Source: Lentilactobacillus sp. Marseille-Q4993
GTDB lineage: Bacteria > Bacillota > Bacilli > Lactobacillales > Lactobacillaceae
Length of the DNA: 64,000 bases
Reading direction: 5' to 3'
Assembly: GCF_951230165.1 (NCBI RefSeq)
Contig: NZ_CATNVB010000003.1
Span: forward strand, 62,001-126,000
Each line of letters begins with the position of its first letter. Position 1 is the stretch's first letter. The translations under genes were made by a program, and so were the position numbers. Shown piece after piece: positions 18,580 through 27,403 of this stretch. A model generated the notes under the pieces. It ran no database searches. It was given only the letters and a program-made list of their open reading frames with translations, and had not been told where the DNA came from.

Positions 18580-20271
18580 CTAAATTGAAACGGCTCTGGC
18601 TAACTTATCACCGGCAACGCCAACTCTAGCAGCCAGTTTGTAGATTGAAGTCTGAAGTAATCCCGTTCGGTCAATCAACTGTTGGTCAGCTAACGTTGCA
18701 AATGGATCCTTATCTGAAATAATGCCGCCATCATCAACCACCAACGTCCGGTCGGTGTAATCAAGCGCCAGTTGCATGTCATGCGTGATGACAATAACCG
18801 TCATATTATTTTGCACCGCAAGCTGATTGATAAAGTCCATCATTTGTTTGTAATGACGATAGTCTTGACCAGCAGTCGGTTCATCAAGAATCAAGGCCGC
18901 TGGCTTTAGCACCAACATTGAGGCAATTGTTAATCGTTTTTTCTGGCCAAAACTAAGGGCATCGACCGGCCAATTTCTCATTGAATACAGGTCGGTTACC
19001 TTCAGTGCCTGTTCAACCCGGGACTTAATTTCAGCTTCCACAAACCCCCTCAGAGTAAGGGCTAGTGCGACCTCATCACTCACCGTATCTTCAACAATCA
19101 TTTTGTCTGGATCCTGAATGATATAGCCGATTTGCTTGCCAATCTCTTGGATTGACTTGCTTTTGATGTCTTCCCCAAGTTCAGTGATACTGCCAATTTG
19201 CGGTCGTAATACACCACATATCAATTGAGCAAAGGTTGACTTACCCGCTCCATTTTTACCGACTAAACTGATTCGTTCGCCCCGTTTGATAGTTAAATCA
19301 TCAATATGCACAAACGGCTGGTTGTCGTAACTAAAGCGGAGGTTGTTGATCGTTAACAGATCAGCTTTTTCACTTTCATCAACTTCAGCCACAGAAGCTG
19401 GTCTAGTAGCTAACTCTTTGACCCCAGATTGATATTTAGTTAAATCAATCTGATCAACATCCCACAGATTCTTTTGATTAGCATCCGGTTTGGCAATCTT
19501 ATCCAAACACTCTAAGTACAACGGCTGACGAATCCCATACTTTTCTAACAGGTCAGAGCAAAGTAATTTATCAGGAGTGGTAACAGTAACAATCTCTCCA
19601 TTTGCCACCAAAACAACCTTATCAACATGGCGGTGAAGCACTTCTTTCAGCCGGTGCTCAATAATCACGATTGTCTTGTTATTCTGCTTGTTTAACCTAT
19701 CCAACAACTCAATCATTTCGTTACTCATCTTAGGATTCAATGCCGCCAACGGCTCGTCCAACAAGATAATCGGGGCATCACCATTCAACACTCCACCAAC
19801 CGTCACTCTTTGTTTTTGACCACCTGATAATGAAAATGGCAACCGATTCAAAAAGTTTTTCATGCCGATAATATCAGCTGATTCAGCAACTCTTCGTTTC
19901 ATCTGGGGTAATGGTGTATTCAAATTTTCTAGATAAAAGGCAATGTCTTCACCAACGCTCAACCCAACAAACTGCGAATTTGAATCCTGTAGCACCGTCC
20001 CAACAGACTCAGAACGGGAAAAGACAGTCGACTGAGCTAATGATTCACCATTAACGATGACATCCCCCGTAAACTCACCCTTATCCTGATTGGGAATCAA
20101 GCCATTGATTGTCTTGGCAAGGGTTGACTTACCACTGCCACTAGGTCCTAAAATCAGAACCTTTTCGCCAGGATAAATATCTAGGTTAATGTTTTTCAAC
20201 GTTGGTTCTTCTTGACTCTTATATCTGAATGTAAAATCCTTAAAACTAATGATTGGTTGTAGAGCTGTCAT
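18580..20271 (-). CDS. ecfA: ECF transporter ATPase with two fused ABC domains (A)
   Basis: The 563-residue protein contains two complete ABC cassettes. The first has Walker A GPSGSGKST (about 40), signature LSGGQKQR and Walker B IILLDEP. The second has GKNGAGKST (about 338), the variant signature LSFGQKKR and LILDEPTAGQD. Such fused ATPases are found in YkoD/MtsU-type ECF systems. Gene order S-A-T with close spacing indicates one operon. It powers import at the membrane. Confidence 0.94.
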   Translation of the reverse strand: MTALQPIISFKDFTFRYKSQEEPTLKNINLDIYPGEKVLILGPSGSGKSTLAKTINGLIPNQDKGEFTGDVIVNGESLAQSTVFSRSESVGTVLQDSNSQFVGLSVGEDIAFYLENLNTPLPQMKRRVAESADIIGMKNFLNRLPFSLSGGQKQRVTVGGVLNGDAPIILLDEPLAALNPKMSNEMIELLDRLNKQNNKTIVIIEHRLKEVLHRHVDKVVLVANGEIVTVTTPDKLLCSDLLEKYGIRQPLYLECLDKIAKPDANQKNLWDVDQIDLTKYQSGVKELATRPASVAEVDESEKADLLTINNLRFSYDNQPFVHIDDLTIKRGERISLVGKNGAGKSTFAQLICGVLRPQIGSITELGEDIKSKSIQEIGKQIGYIIQDPDKMIVEDTVSDEVALALTLRGFVEAEIKSRVEQALKVTDLYSMRNWPVDALSFGQKKRLTIASMLVLKPAALILDEPTAGQDYRHYKQMMDFINQLAVQNNMTVIVITHDMQLALDYTDRTLVVDDGGIISDKDPFATLADQQLIDRTGLLQTSIYKLAARVGVAGDKLARAVSI

Positions 20272-20286
20272 GGTGACCCTCCTTGA

Positions 20287-20877
20287 TTATTCTTTGGTTA
20301 GGTGAGAATTTTTCCGGTTGCGTTTGGCAAGTGAGAATAGCAGCGGGATCCCGGCGATGATTGTAATTGCCCCATCAGTAATCACTGCAATGTATCCCTG
20401 AGCAAAGTTGATCAGCTTCTCACCACCGTAGAACAGCGTGTTTAAAAATGGAGCGATGAATCCAAACGCGACCAACAGGCCAATCAACGATGTGATGGTG
20501 AAAATGGCTGCGTGTTTTTTGGTAAAAATCCCGTCCTCAATTCTGGCACCGTAGAGTGGTAATAGCCCAATCACAAAGGCTGCGATGAAATTACCAATCC
20601 ACCATTCTGGCCAAAATCCCGAACCAGCAATCAAGTCGGCAAAGAAGTTACCGAACAGTCCAATAAACCCAGCCGGGAGCGGACCGTAAAGGGCTCCGAC
20701 AAAGACTGGAACTAGGTAAGCTACGGACAACTTTGTGTTTGTGTAAACGGGAATGCCAACAAAATCTAGTAATACCCCAAACAATGCTGATCCAATCGCT
20801 ACCGTCACGATTGATTGCGTACTCCATCTTCCAACTAACTTACTAAAAACTGACTCTCTAATTTCATTTGCTGCCAT
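20287..20877 (-). CDS. mtsT: ECF transporter substrate-binding component (S), possibly methionine-related
   Basis: This 196-residue membrane protein with five or six helices includes GALYGPLPAGFIGLFGNFFADL, typical of the MtsT/HmpT group of S components. It is the first gene of the operon and lies directly behind a T-box leader. The neighbour mmuM and a possible ATG specifier suggest methionine or a precursor as substrate, as proposed for MtsTUV in lactobacilli. A vitamin-type S component cannot be excluded from sequence alone, because this fold is shared with thiamine-precursor and riboflavin transporters. Confidence 0.75.
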   Translation of the reverse strand: MAANEIRESVFSKLVGRWSTQSIVTVAIGSALFGVLLDFVGIPVYTNTKLSVAYLVPVFVGALYGPLPAGFIGLFGNFFADLIAGSGFWPEWWIGNFIAAFVIGLLPLYGARIEDGIFTKKHAAIFTITSLIGLLVAFGFIAPFLNTLFYGGEKLINFAQGYIAVITDGAITIIAGIPLLFSLAKRNRKNSHLTKE

Positions 20878-20913
20878 GATAATCTCCTCTTTCTTTTATC
20901 TAATTTTAGATAA

Positions 20914-21180
20914 ACAAAAAACGCCCCCGAAAAATCGAGGGCGTCTTCACGCGGTACCACCTGTCTTTATCAAATAATGCCAATAGCAGAATTCGACATC
21001 TCCACAGTCTAAACATCAAACTGCTTTGCCAATAACGAGGCTACCGTCTTTGCTCACATTGCGTTCACAAAGAAATGCTCATGAACCATATTCGAAGTAA
21101 TCGTTGCGGTCAGCTCTCACCTAATCTGACTCTCTTTATCGCACAATTAGATTCTACTCATTCAATCATCGCTTATCTAA
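20914..21180 (-). promoter_or_regulatory. T-box riboswitch leader, probably methionine-tRNA responsive
   Basis: On the minus strand the antiterminator core GGTGGTACCGCG lies at about 20950-20963 and is followed by the terminator CGCCCTCGA-TTTTT-CGGGGGCG plus Ts (20914-20945). Upstream, a long Stem I region has AGTA and AGAGAGT elements and GGTGAGAGCTGACC at its apex. A likely specifier loop holds TTCATGAGC, giving ATG (Met) at 21082-21080. The T-box identity is firm; the specifier reading is my manual folding. It would switch on the S-A-T-mmuM operon when uncharged tRNA accumulates. Confidence 0.9.
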
Positions 21181-21245
21181 TGTTTTTCTAATTATTGAAT
21201 ATTAAACAACCATTCGGAATTAAAGTCAACATTTTTTTAATCAAC

Positions 21246-22124
21246 TTAATCCCCACCATCAGTTCCAATCTGGGTATATGCCTTCTTACCACCAATTGAG
21301 TAAGTGCTAAACCACTCACTCATATAGTAATCACCATCCGTGTAACTATATCTATCGGTTGGTTTATGAAGGTTTGTAATTCTTAGTCGATAACGATAGC
21401 TTCCAGTTTTACGAATGTGCTTATCGCTTACTCCTTTAACATGTGTCTTGGTGTATAGATACCGAGAATCGCCCTTCTGTTTGGTAGCCGTAATCTTAGC
21501 AATTGAAACTGGCTTATTGGGATATTCACCCAAATATGCGTTTACATCAACTAGCTTAGGGTTCGCTTTATAGTACTCAAGATATCCATCCGAAGTTATC
21601 TGTAGCTTATCAGAATACTTTGCTGGAACATTCAGCTTGCTTAGCTTAGGCAATGACCCATATTGAAGGTCACCAAAGCTGTAAGGTAGCTCATATCCCG
21701 GTCGACTGACCTTCGTTAATTGACCTTTATGATATTTAACATCCTGTGATCCAAGCCCGCTATCATAGAATCTAAGTCCTTTGGTTAATACGGTCTTTCT
21801 AATCTTATAGCTTAGACTGTCGCCATAGTAATCCACCCGATAGTCATTATTCTTATGGATTTTTGAATTCCAATAAGTATTCATCTTTGCAGCAACAATC
21901 GTCCCCTTGGGAATGGTCAACGTCTTATGAACTCGCTCCTTATTGGCCGTATTAACCAACATTACTGGAATTTTAATTACCCTATTAGTTCGATAATATG
22001 TCTTTGTAAATGGATTCTGGATACTATTAATATTGAATTTTGCAGTCTTAGCTTGCGTGATAGTTGTCCCACCAAACGCAAAAGCCAACAACAGTGTCGC
22101 AGTCAATTTTGTAGTAATTTTCAT
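21246..22124 (-). CDS. Secreted protein of unknown function
   Basis: A 292-residue exported protein with a signal peptide (about 1-25, cleavage near TQA-KT). The mature chain is basic and Tyr-rich with many beta-strand-like stretches and no known domain. It lacks the P-x-x-LRG core of the small secreted family. A CGGAGGGAAAA ribosome binding site precedes the ATG. It stands alone between the T-box operon and another secreted gene on the same strand. Confidence 0.7.
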   Translation of the reverse strand: MKITTKLTATLLLAFAFGGTTITQAKTAKFNINSIQNPFTKTYYRTNRVIKIPVMLVNTANKERVHKTLTIPKGTIVAAKMNTYWNSKIHKNNDYRVDYYGDSLSYKIRKTVLTKGLRFYDSGLGSQDVKYHKGQLTKVSRPGYELPYSFGDLQYGSLPKLSKLNVPAKYSDKLQITSDGYLEYYKANPKLVDVNAYLGEYPNKPVSIAKITATKQKGDSRYLYTKTHVKGVSDKHIRKTGSYRYRLRITNLHKPTDRYSYTDGDYYMSEWFSTYSIGGKKAYTQIGTDGGD

Positions 22125-22209
22125 TATTTTCCCTCCGTGTACTCGAGAAAATTATAGTCCGGCTAACCGATATCCAACCTCAATTCACCCAAACATAACT
22201 CTTTTTTAA

Positions 22210-22548
22210 CTAGTGGATCCCGGCTTTGAACCAGCCTTTGTTGGCGGCAACAACGTAAGTGTAATAACCGTTAGTATTAAATTTGCCACTCTCGACGACC
22301 CATAAATAGCTTGCTCCATGATGGACTTTTAGATGGTGACCACGTTTGACCCATGTATGCTTAACTGCATAAGAATTAACCCGTGGAATCGTGTTTTTAA
22401 TTTTCACAATTTTAACTCTTTTAGTCACCGTAACCCAGTGGGGCCTGAGCCAATAGTAATAACTGTGTGCTGATACACTACTTCCCGTAATCACAAACAA
22501 GGCAGACATCGAAACCCCCGTAACAACCCCAATTAACCACTTTTTCAT
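22210..22548 (-). CDS. Small secreted protein of unknown function
   Basis: Two adjacent ATGs follow a TAGGGGG site; I chose the second at 22548 for spacing. The 112-residue product has a signal peptide ending near VSA-HS, then a basic His/Tyr/Trp/Val-rich domain with WVTVTKRVKIVKIKNTIP. WVKRGHHLKVHHGASYLWVV resembles the surface-associated domains that recur in Lactobacillaceae exoproteins. Function is unknown. Confidence 0.65.
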   Translation of the reverse strand: MKKWLIGVVTGVSMSALFVITGSSVSAHSYYYWLRPHWVTVTKRVKIVKIKNTIPRVNSYAVKHTWVKRGHHLKVHHGASYLWVVESGKFNTNGYYTYVVAANKGWFKAGIH

Positions 22549-22662
22549 CATGTATTCCCCCTAATCAAAATCCTTTAAAACTACCACCATTATTGTATTA
22601 TAAAAGTTGAAATTTATAACTTGATTCGCATAATATCATTCTATATTCGGAGGAGATTTAAA

Positions 22663-23076
22663 ATGAAAAAACAACTCGCGTTAACTGCGGCAATGGCTGG
22701 TTTGTTTGGAGTTTCACTGATGAGTACTCCAGTTACCGCCCAGGCAAAATATGTAAAGACACCGGTGTCGTTGAGGGGAAAGTGGAGATCAAAACTCCAA
22801 GGAACCATTAAAATAACCAGGTACACCTTCGCTACATATCGGGCGGGCCACTATCAAAGACTATCTGGGGTTAAGAATTGGGGTGGTAATCTCCCTGGTA
22901 AGCAACTGATTGTCAGCAAGCGAGCACATGGATATTACCTACTTGGTCGCCGTTACACGGATGACTACACCTTACTAAAGCGAGTTCGCCGAAACGGTCG
23001 CCTAGCTCTGAAAAACTATGTAGGTGGTCTGGGTGGTCCAAGCCACGTTTACTATTACTACAAGGTCAATAACTAA
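22663..23076 (+). CDS. Small secreted protein, TPVSLRGKW family
   Basis: The ATG at 22663 follows a perfect CGGAGGAGA site. The 137-residue protein has a signal peptide ending near AQA, then KYVKTPVSLRGKW, a member of the small secreted family. Its ending with several Tyr and a YYYKVNN tail resembles the gene at 12876. The next gene, at 23079, is in the same family and begins two bases after the stop codon, so the two would be translationally coupled. Confidence 0.75.
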   Translation: MKKQLALTAAMAGLFGVSLMSTPVTAQAKYVKTPVSLRGKWRSKLQGTIKITRYTFATYRAGHYQRLSGVKNWGGNLPGKQLIVSKRAHGYYLLGRRYTDDYTLLKRVRRNGRLALKNYVGGLGGPSHVYYYYKVNN

Positions 23077-23078
23077 GG

Positions 23079-23511
23079 ATGCCTCACCCACGCAACTCAC
23101 CAAACTCGCCCCCCCCTACTTCTCACATCCAGTCTATCAACTTTTGCTCTACTTGCACCCCAAAGTACTCAAGCAGCTAGCTGGCACAACGGTATTCCCA
23201 AGGCTCTCCGTGGCAAGTACAAGAGCAAACCACGCGGTGCCCGTAAGAATTACACCCGGATCTATTTTCGTAAACATTCAGCCCCATTTTATAACTTTTG
23301 GAAAATGGGTGGATACACTATGAATTCACCAATGCTGGGCATCGCTAGTCACGCCAAATATAAAAAAGTTGGCGCCAGAACTTATAAAATATCTGGTCGT
23401 GACAAGATGAATACGATCACCCAAACCATGTACGTTTATAAAAAAGGACACAAAATTAAGTTCACATTTAGTCATTCGTTTAAGGGGCAACCTGTCCTTT
23501 ATAAGTACTAA
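23079..23511 (+). pseudogene. Small secreted protein gene out of frame at a C8 tract (possibly phase-variable)
   Basis: From about 23113 to the stop at 23511 one frame encodes the hydrophobic part of a signal peptide (LLLTSSLSTFALLAPQSTQA), then ASWHNGIPKALRGKY and a basic domain like the paralogues. The only nearby start is the ATG at 23079, in a different frame. The two are separated by a run of eight Cs at 23109-23116. With seven Cs, the ATG would read straight through to a 143-residue secreted protein. A start with AAGG directly before it is weak, so translational coupling to the upstream gene would be needed. It could equally be a simple frameshifted relic. Confidence 0.65.
23109..23116. 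repeat. C8 homopolymer tract inside a signal-peptide coding region
   Basis: Eight consecutive Cs preceded by G and followed by T; contraction by one base restores the reading frame of the surrounding gene. Confidence 0.9.
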
Positions 23512-23517
23512 CATTTG

Positions 23518-23546
23518 ACCACATTCGGCCGACTCGAAGGTGGTTT
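23518..23546 (+). terminator. Hairpin terminator
   Basis: ACCAC-TTCG pairs with CGAA-GTGGT and is followed by five Ts, immediately after the secreted-protein frame. Its presence supports that frame as a former or conditional gene. Confidence 0.75.
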
Positions 23547-23615
23547 TTCCATGTCCAAATGTTATAATTATAACTGTAATCGTTTTCACAAACGACATAA
23601 AAGGAAGGCTATCCC

Positions 23616-24056
23616 ATGAGAAAAAAAGCCATGCTTATTGGGGCGGTTGGTTGTGGCAAAACCACCTTAATTCAGGCAATGCACAACCAATCACTTCACT
23701 ACAATAAAACTCAATCTCTTGATTTCTACGATGACATTATTGACACTCCGGGCGAGTATGTTGAACACAGACCGTTGTATTCAAATTTAATGACAACCTC
23801 GGTTGACGCAGCCCTCATCGTCCTCATTCAGAGTGCCACGGATAAGCGCGTTATCTTTCCACCCGGTTTCACCACAATGTTTTCAATGGACGTTATTGGC
23901 CTGATTACTAAGACCGATGAAGCCAACGCTGATGACATTGAATATGCCCGCCGCCGAATCCTTGACGCTGGGGTTTCAGACATGATGGAAGTTTCTGCCG
24001 TTACTGGCGATAATCTCGACCAAGTAAGAAATTACATTGAATCACACGTTAAATAA
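23616..24056 (+). CDS. pduV: PduV/EutP-like small GTPase
   Basis: A 146-residue P-loop GTPase with Walker A GAVGCGKTT at about 9-17, switch-region DIIDTPGEYVEH, and the guanine-specificity motif as TKTD. This is the EutP/PduV family linked to bacterial microcompartments, where PduV is thought to associate with the outside of the shell. It lies about 2 kb beyond the last pdu gene, on the opposite strand and with its own promoter and terminator. It is therefore regulated separately from the main operon. Its exact role is not established. Confidence 0.85.
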   Translation: MRKKAMLIGAVGCGKTTLIQAMHNQSLHYNKTQSLDFYDDIIDTPGEYVEHRPLYSNLMTTSVDAALIVLIQSATDKRVIFPPGFTTMFSMDVIGLITKTDEANADDIEYARRRILDAGVSDMMEVSAVTGDNLDQVRNYIESHVK

Positions 24057-24057
24057 A

Positions 24058-24103
24058 ATAATCCCGTCAACTTTGACTATGCTCAAGTTGGCGGGATTTT
24101 TTG
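24058..24103 (+). terminator. Hairpin terminator of the GTPase gene
   Basis: CCCGTCAACTT and AAGTTGGCGGG form a stem followed by six Ts. Confidence 0.88.
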
Positions 24104-24118
24104 GTTATTTTTCATATA

Positions 24119-24988
24119 TTATCTTTGCACTAAATCGTGATACTGCTGATTTCTTTCGAAGAAATCAACCGCAAATTCACATTGTGGATCTACTTTCAAA
24201 TCAAATGTTCGACAAATTGTCACAATTTTTTCAGCCATTAGTTTAGCAATTCCTTGACCACGATATTTGTCATCAACTTCAATATGGTCAACGATGATTA
24301 CGTCTGGTTCAAACTTCAGCTCAATATCTGCAAACGCCACCTGATTTCCCTTTAGGTCACTCAGATGAAGTTGGTGAGGTAAAAAGGCAAAATTAAACTT
24401 ATCGGAATCATTACCTACCGCTTGGCTAATTGCTGGCTCAATCGAGCTAACAACCACTTGGCTAATAAACTTACGGACACTCATATTCAACAATTGGGCA
24501 ATCCCCTTATCCTTAAGGGCAAGATTATTGTCAAAAATGCTGGCAACACCGCCAATATTAAGGTCAGAAGTGCCTCCATCAATCTTCATGTACATGCCCA
24601 GGGCAATATCTTTCAAATGCTGGCTAGCATTATAACCACCAAGTCGTCCCGTTGATGTTGAAACTATCATTGCCGGTTTGCCTTCCCAGACACTTTTACT
24701 GGTCGGTCGAGAACCAACATCCAAGGCATTCTTCAACCCCCCTGGGATTGATCGGTTATATTCTGGTGTAACAAATACAATACCGTCTGAACTACGAACC
24801 TGATCTCGGAACCTGTCCCACTCTGCATTGGGTTGGCTCTCAATGTCCTCGTTGAATAATCCCAACCGAGAAATATCGATAAACTCGATTTGAAATTCAG
24901 CTGGAAAAATAATTGCGATGTTTTTGGCGAGCGCCTTAGCCCAAGAATAACGCCTAAGGCTCCCAACAATAATTCCAATCTTCTTCAT
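24119..24988 (-). CDS. NADPH-dependent FMN reductase fused to a GNAT-type acetyltransferase
   Basis: Residues 1 to about 180 form a flavodoxin-like NADPH:FMN (azo-/quinone) reductase with GSLRRYSWAKALA at the phosphate-binding loop and TPEYNRSIPGGLKNALD at the flavin site. Residues about 195-289 form a compact GNAT domain of the YjdJ type with VDDKYRGQGIAKLMAE as the acetyl-CoA loop and a FFERNQQY-like end. Both halves are full-sized and there is no internal stop. A GGAAGGG site precedes the ATG. Such fusions are reported in lactobacilli, but the acetyl acceptor is unknown. Confidence 0.85.
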   Translation of the reverse strand: MKKIGIIVGSLRRYSWAKALAKNIAIIFPAEFQIEFIDISRLGLFNEDIESQPNAEWDRFRDQVRSSDGIVFVTPEYNRSIPGGLKNALDVGSRPTSKSVWEGKPAMIVSTSTGRLGGYNASQHLKDIALGMYMKIDGGTSDLNIGGVASIFDNNLALKDKGIAQLLNMSVRKFISQVVVSSIEPAISQAVGNDSDKFNFAFLPHQLHLSDLKGNQVAFADIELKFEPDVIIVDHIEVDDKYRGQGIAKLMAEKIVTICRTFDLKVDPQCEFAVDFFERNQQYHDLVQR

Positions 24989-25007
24989 TTCATGACCCTT
25001 CCAAATT

Positions 25008-25790
25008 TCATTTTTGACCTACCAAATATAGTCGTTTTAAATCAGCAATCTCACTATTCGAAAAGCCAACATAATCAGTCAAGTAGGGAATGATTCCCCC
25101 AAACTCTAGCTGGATCAGCGTCATCGCTTGGTCAAAGTAATCATCAGAGACGGAGGTCAATGACTGTAAAGACTGTAAGAAGTTTCTGCCCATATGGGCT
25201 TTCTTGGCCTCTGTGATTCTTCGTTCAAGTTTTGGTGTTATCAGTTGGTTAGTCAGCAAGTAATCCTGCTTAATTTGCCACCAGTCCACACCAAGTGCCC
25301 CAAGCAACAGAATTGAACACATTCCAGTTCGATCCTTTCCCGAAGCACAGTGATACAAAATATTCTTATCCTCGCCACTAACAAGTAGCGACTGTAAGAA
25401 CTCTCGGTAGGCCTTTCTCGGCTGGCTATTCAAAACTAACCGTCGGTACACATACATCATTCGTAGGTGACCCCCATTAGGATCATCCGAGTACATCTGG
25501 TTCAAATTATCGACAGTGGTCTTACTTTCCGTTTCATCATTATCAAAAACGGGAAGCCGGACGTAGTCGATCCCCTTTGGGACCACGTCAGGGTTGCTAT
25601 CGATTTCCGCGTTTGAACGCAAATCAACAATGCAACTAACGCCATAGTTCAACAGTTCCTGTTGATCAGATTCAGTTAACCCAGAGAGTTCACCAGACCG
25701 AATCAGTTTTCGCCACTTGACGAACCGACCATCGGCTGACTGGTAGCCACCAAGGTCCCGAATGTTGACAACACTTTTGACTGGTAACAC
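25008..25790 (-). CDS. Protein tyrosine/serine phosphatase, Y_phosphatase3 family
   Basis: The 260-residue protein contains the P-loop HCASGKDRTG at 148-157, with the Cys nucleophile and Arg, and NIRDLGGY near the N-terminus, both diagnostic of this family of bacterial tyrosine phosphatases and phosphoinositide phosphatases. The GTG at 25790 lies 22 bases from the AAAGGAGGG site. The true start may be a rarer codon (ATC or ATT) a few codons upstream, adding IKNR, since the family usually has Arg-Val-Leu-Pro at that point. It sits between the fused reductase and pduU; a link to the microcompartment is not evident. Confidence 0.88.
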   Translation of the reverse strand: MLPVKSVVNIRDLGGYQSADGRFVKWRKLIRSGELSGLTESDQQELLNYGVSCIVDLRSNAEIDSNPDVVPKGIDYVRLPVFDNDETESKTTVDNLNQMYSDDPNGGHLRMMYVYRRLVLNSQPRKAYREFLQSLLVSGEDKNILYHCASGKDRTGMCSILLLGALGVDWWQIKQDYLLTNQLITPKLERRITEAKKAHMGRNFLQSLQSLTSVSDDYFDQAMTLIQLEFGGIIPYLTDYVGFSNSEIADLKRLYLVGQK

Positions 25791-25830
25791 TCGATTCTTG
25801 ATAGCAATCTCCCTCCTTTAATATCTACGC

Positions 25831-26190
25831 TTACGTCTTCGTAATGTTAGTAACGTCAAACCCGAGCAAGTTATGCAACGTATCGACAACTTCCCGAAGT
25901 GCCGACTCCACTTCGGAGACCTCACCGACAATAACAACAGAACCACTAAACCGATCAATAAATCCTAGTTGGACCGAACTCGCTTTGGTTGCAATGTCAC
26001 CGGCAATAATTGACGTTTCACTCGGGGTAATCGTTAGAATTCCGAGAGCATTTTTCTTGGTCTGAATTCCTAATTTTTCATAGATATCATCAGTTGGGTT
26101 AGCTACAATATGAGCCAAGGTCACCTGTTTACCAGGTACGTACTCTTGAATTGAACGTTCAATATTTCTATCTTCTGCCAATTTAACCAC
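25831..26190 (-). CDS. pduU: Microcompartment shell protein PduU
   Basis: A 119-residue circularly permuted BMC-domain protein. The N-terminal [21 protein letters not shown] and the core [20 protein letters not shown] are hallmarks of PduU/EutS. It forms hexamers in the shell face and has an N-terminal beta-barrel that is thought to cap the pore. It is the last gene of the pdu operon, 9 bp after pduW. Confidence 0.95.
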   Translation of the reverse strand: MVKLAEDRNIERSIQEYVPGKQVTLAHIVANPTDDIYEKLGIQTKKNALGILTITPSETSIIAGDIATKASSVQLGFIDRFSGSVVIVGEVSEVESALREVVDTLHNLLGFDVTNITKT

Positions 26191-26199
26191 ACCAATCGT

Positions 26200-27381
26200 T
26201 TATTTTGAGATTATTCTTGAAGTTTCGCGGGCAATTACGAGCTCTTCATCTGTTGGAATTACCAACACCTTGACTTTACTGTCACGACCTTGAATTTCGA
26301 ATTCATTATTCTTATTCTTCTGTTCATCAATCGTGACCCCAAGGTATCCAAGTTGTTTACATACCCGACTCCTAATTGGAGCGGAATGTTCGCCAACCCC
26401 AGCAGTAAATACCAACGTTTCAAGCCCATTTAAATCAGCAGCGTAAGCCCCAACATAATGTTGAATTTGGTGGACGTACACTTTTAATGCCAATTTAGCT
26501 CGGTCATTGCCTGCACTTTCTGCTTCAAGTACATCCCGAACATCATTAGATACTCCAGATAAGCCCTGCAGCCCAGACTTTTTGTTCATGACTGTTCGCA
26601 TTTCATCTGGACTTAAGTGCTCATTTTCCTCGATAAACGGAATAATATTAGGATCAATATCACCACAACGAGTACCCATTACCAAACCAGCAAGTGGCGT
26701 GAAGCCCATCGACGTGTTAACTGACTTACCGTCCTTAATTGCACAGATGCTTGCTCCGTTTCCTAAGTGACACGAAATGATTTTAGCTGCCTGGGCATCA
26801 CCAAACTTTCGCTGAACTTCACTATATACGTACTGATGAGATTGACCGTGGAACCCATAACGCCGGATTCCGTACTTTTCATAATATTCGTAAGGTAATG
26901 CGTACATGTACGCTTCAGGTGGCATCGTACTGTGGAAAGATGTATCGAAGACCGCCACATCACGAGCCTCTGGAAGTAGTTGTTCGAATGCTTTAATTCC
27001 AGCGAGATTAACAGGATTGTGAAGAGGGGAAACCGTCGCTAACTTATCTATTTCGTTTTCAACGTTTTCATCAATCTCAACTGATTTTTCATACTTGCGA
27101 CCACCGTGAGAAACTCGGTGTCCGACTCCGACAATTTCCGACTTATCTTTGATGACACCACTGTCTAGCAATGCGTCAATCACCAGTTGAACCCCTTTGG
27201 TATGATCCTCGATGGGCTGAACTGATTCGTGTTTTTCATCGCCAACTTTGTAAGAAAAAGCTCCGTCTTGGTGGCCGATTCGATCAACCAATCCGCTGAC
27301 TAATACTTCTTCTGCAGGCATGGAATATAATTTAAATTTTAGCGATGAACTACCTGCGTTTATTGATAGAACTTTTACCAT
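26200..27381 (-). CDS. pduW: Propionate/acetate kinase
   Basis: The 393-residue ASKHA-family kinase begins MVKVLSINAGSSSLKFKLY and contains HLGNGAS, VGHRVSHGG and GVGEHS motifs of acetate kinases. In the pdu context it converts propionyl phosphate to propionate and makes ATP. It lies after pduQ (22 bp) and before pduU in one transcription unit. It could also serve as an acetate kinase in central metabolism; the location supports the PduW role. Confidence 0.93.
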   Translation of the reverse strand: MVKVLSINAGSSSLKFKLYSMPAEEVLVSGLVDRIGHQDGAFSYKVGDEKHESVQPIEDHTKGVQLVIDALLDSGVIKDKSEIVGVGHRVSHGGRKYEKSVEIDENVENEIDKLATVSPLHNPVNLAGIKAFEQLLPEARDVAVFDTSFHSTMPPEAYMYALPYEYYEKYGIRRYGFHGQSHQYVYSEVQRKFGDAQAAKIISCHLGNGASICAIKDGKSVNTSMGFTPLAGLVMGTRCGDIDPNIIPFIEENEHLSPDEMRTVMNKKSGLQGLSGVSNDVRDVLEAESAGNDRAKLALKVYVHQIQHYVGAYAADLNGLETLVFTAGVGEHSAPIRSRVCKQLGYLGVTIDEQKNKNNEFEIQGRDSKVKVLVIPTDEELVIARETSRIISK

Positions 27382-27403
27382 ACATGTACCCTCTCACTAA
27401 TAT

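Noticed and set aside
18580-20877. Riboflavin or thiamine-precursor ECF transporter
   Set aside because: Not excluded, but there is no FMN or TPP riboswitch, while a T-box and mmuM are present, so a methionine-related substrate is preferred.
26200-27381. Housekeeping acetate kinase unrelated to pdu
   Set aside because: It lies inside the operon between pduQ and pduU with short spacing, so PduW is the better call.
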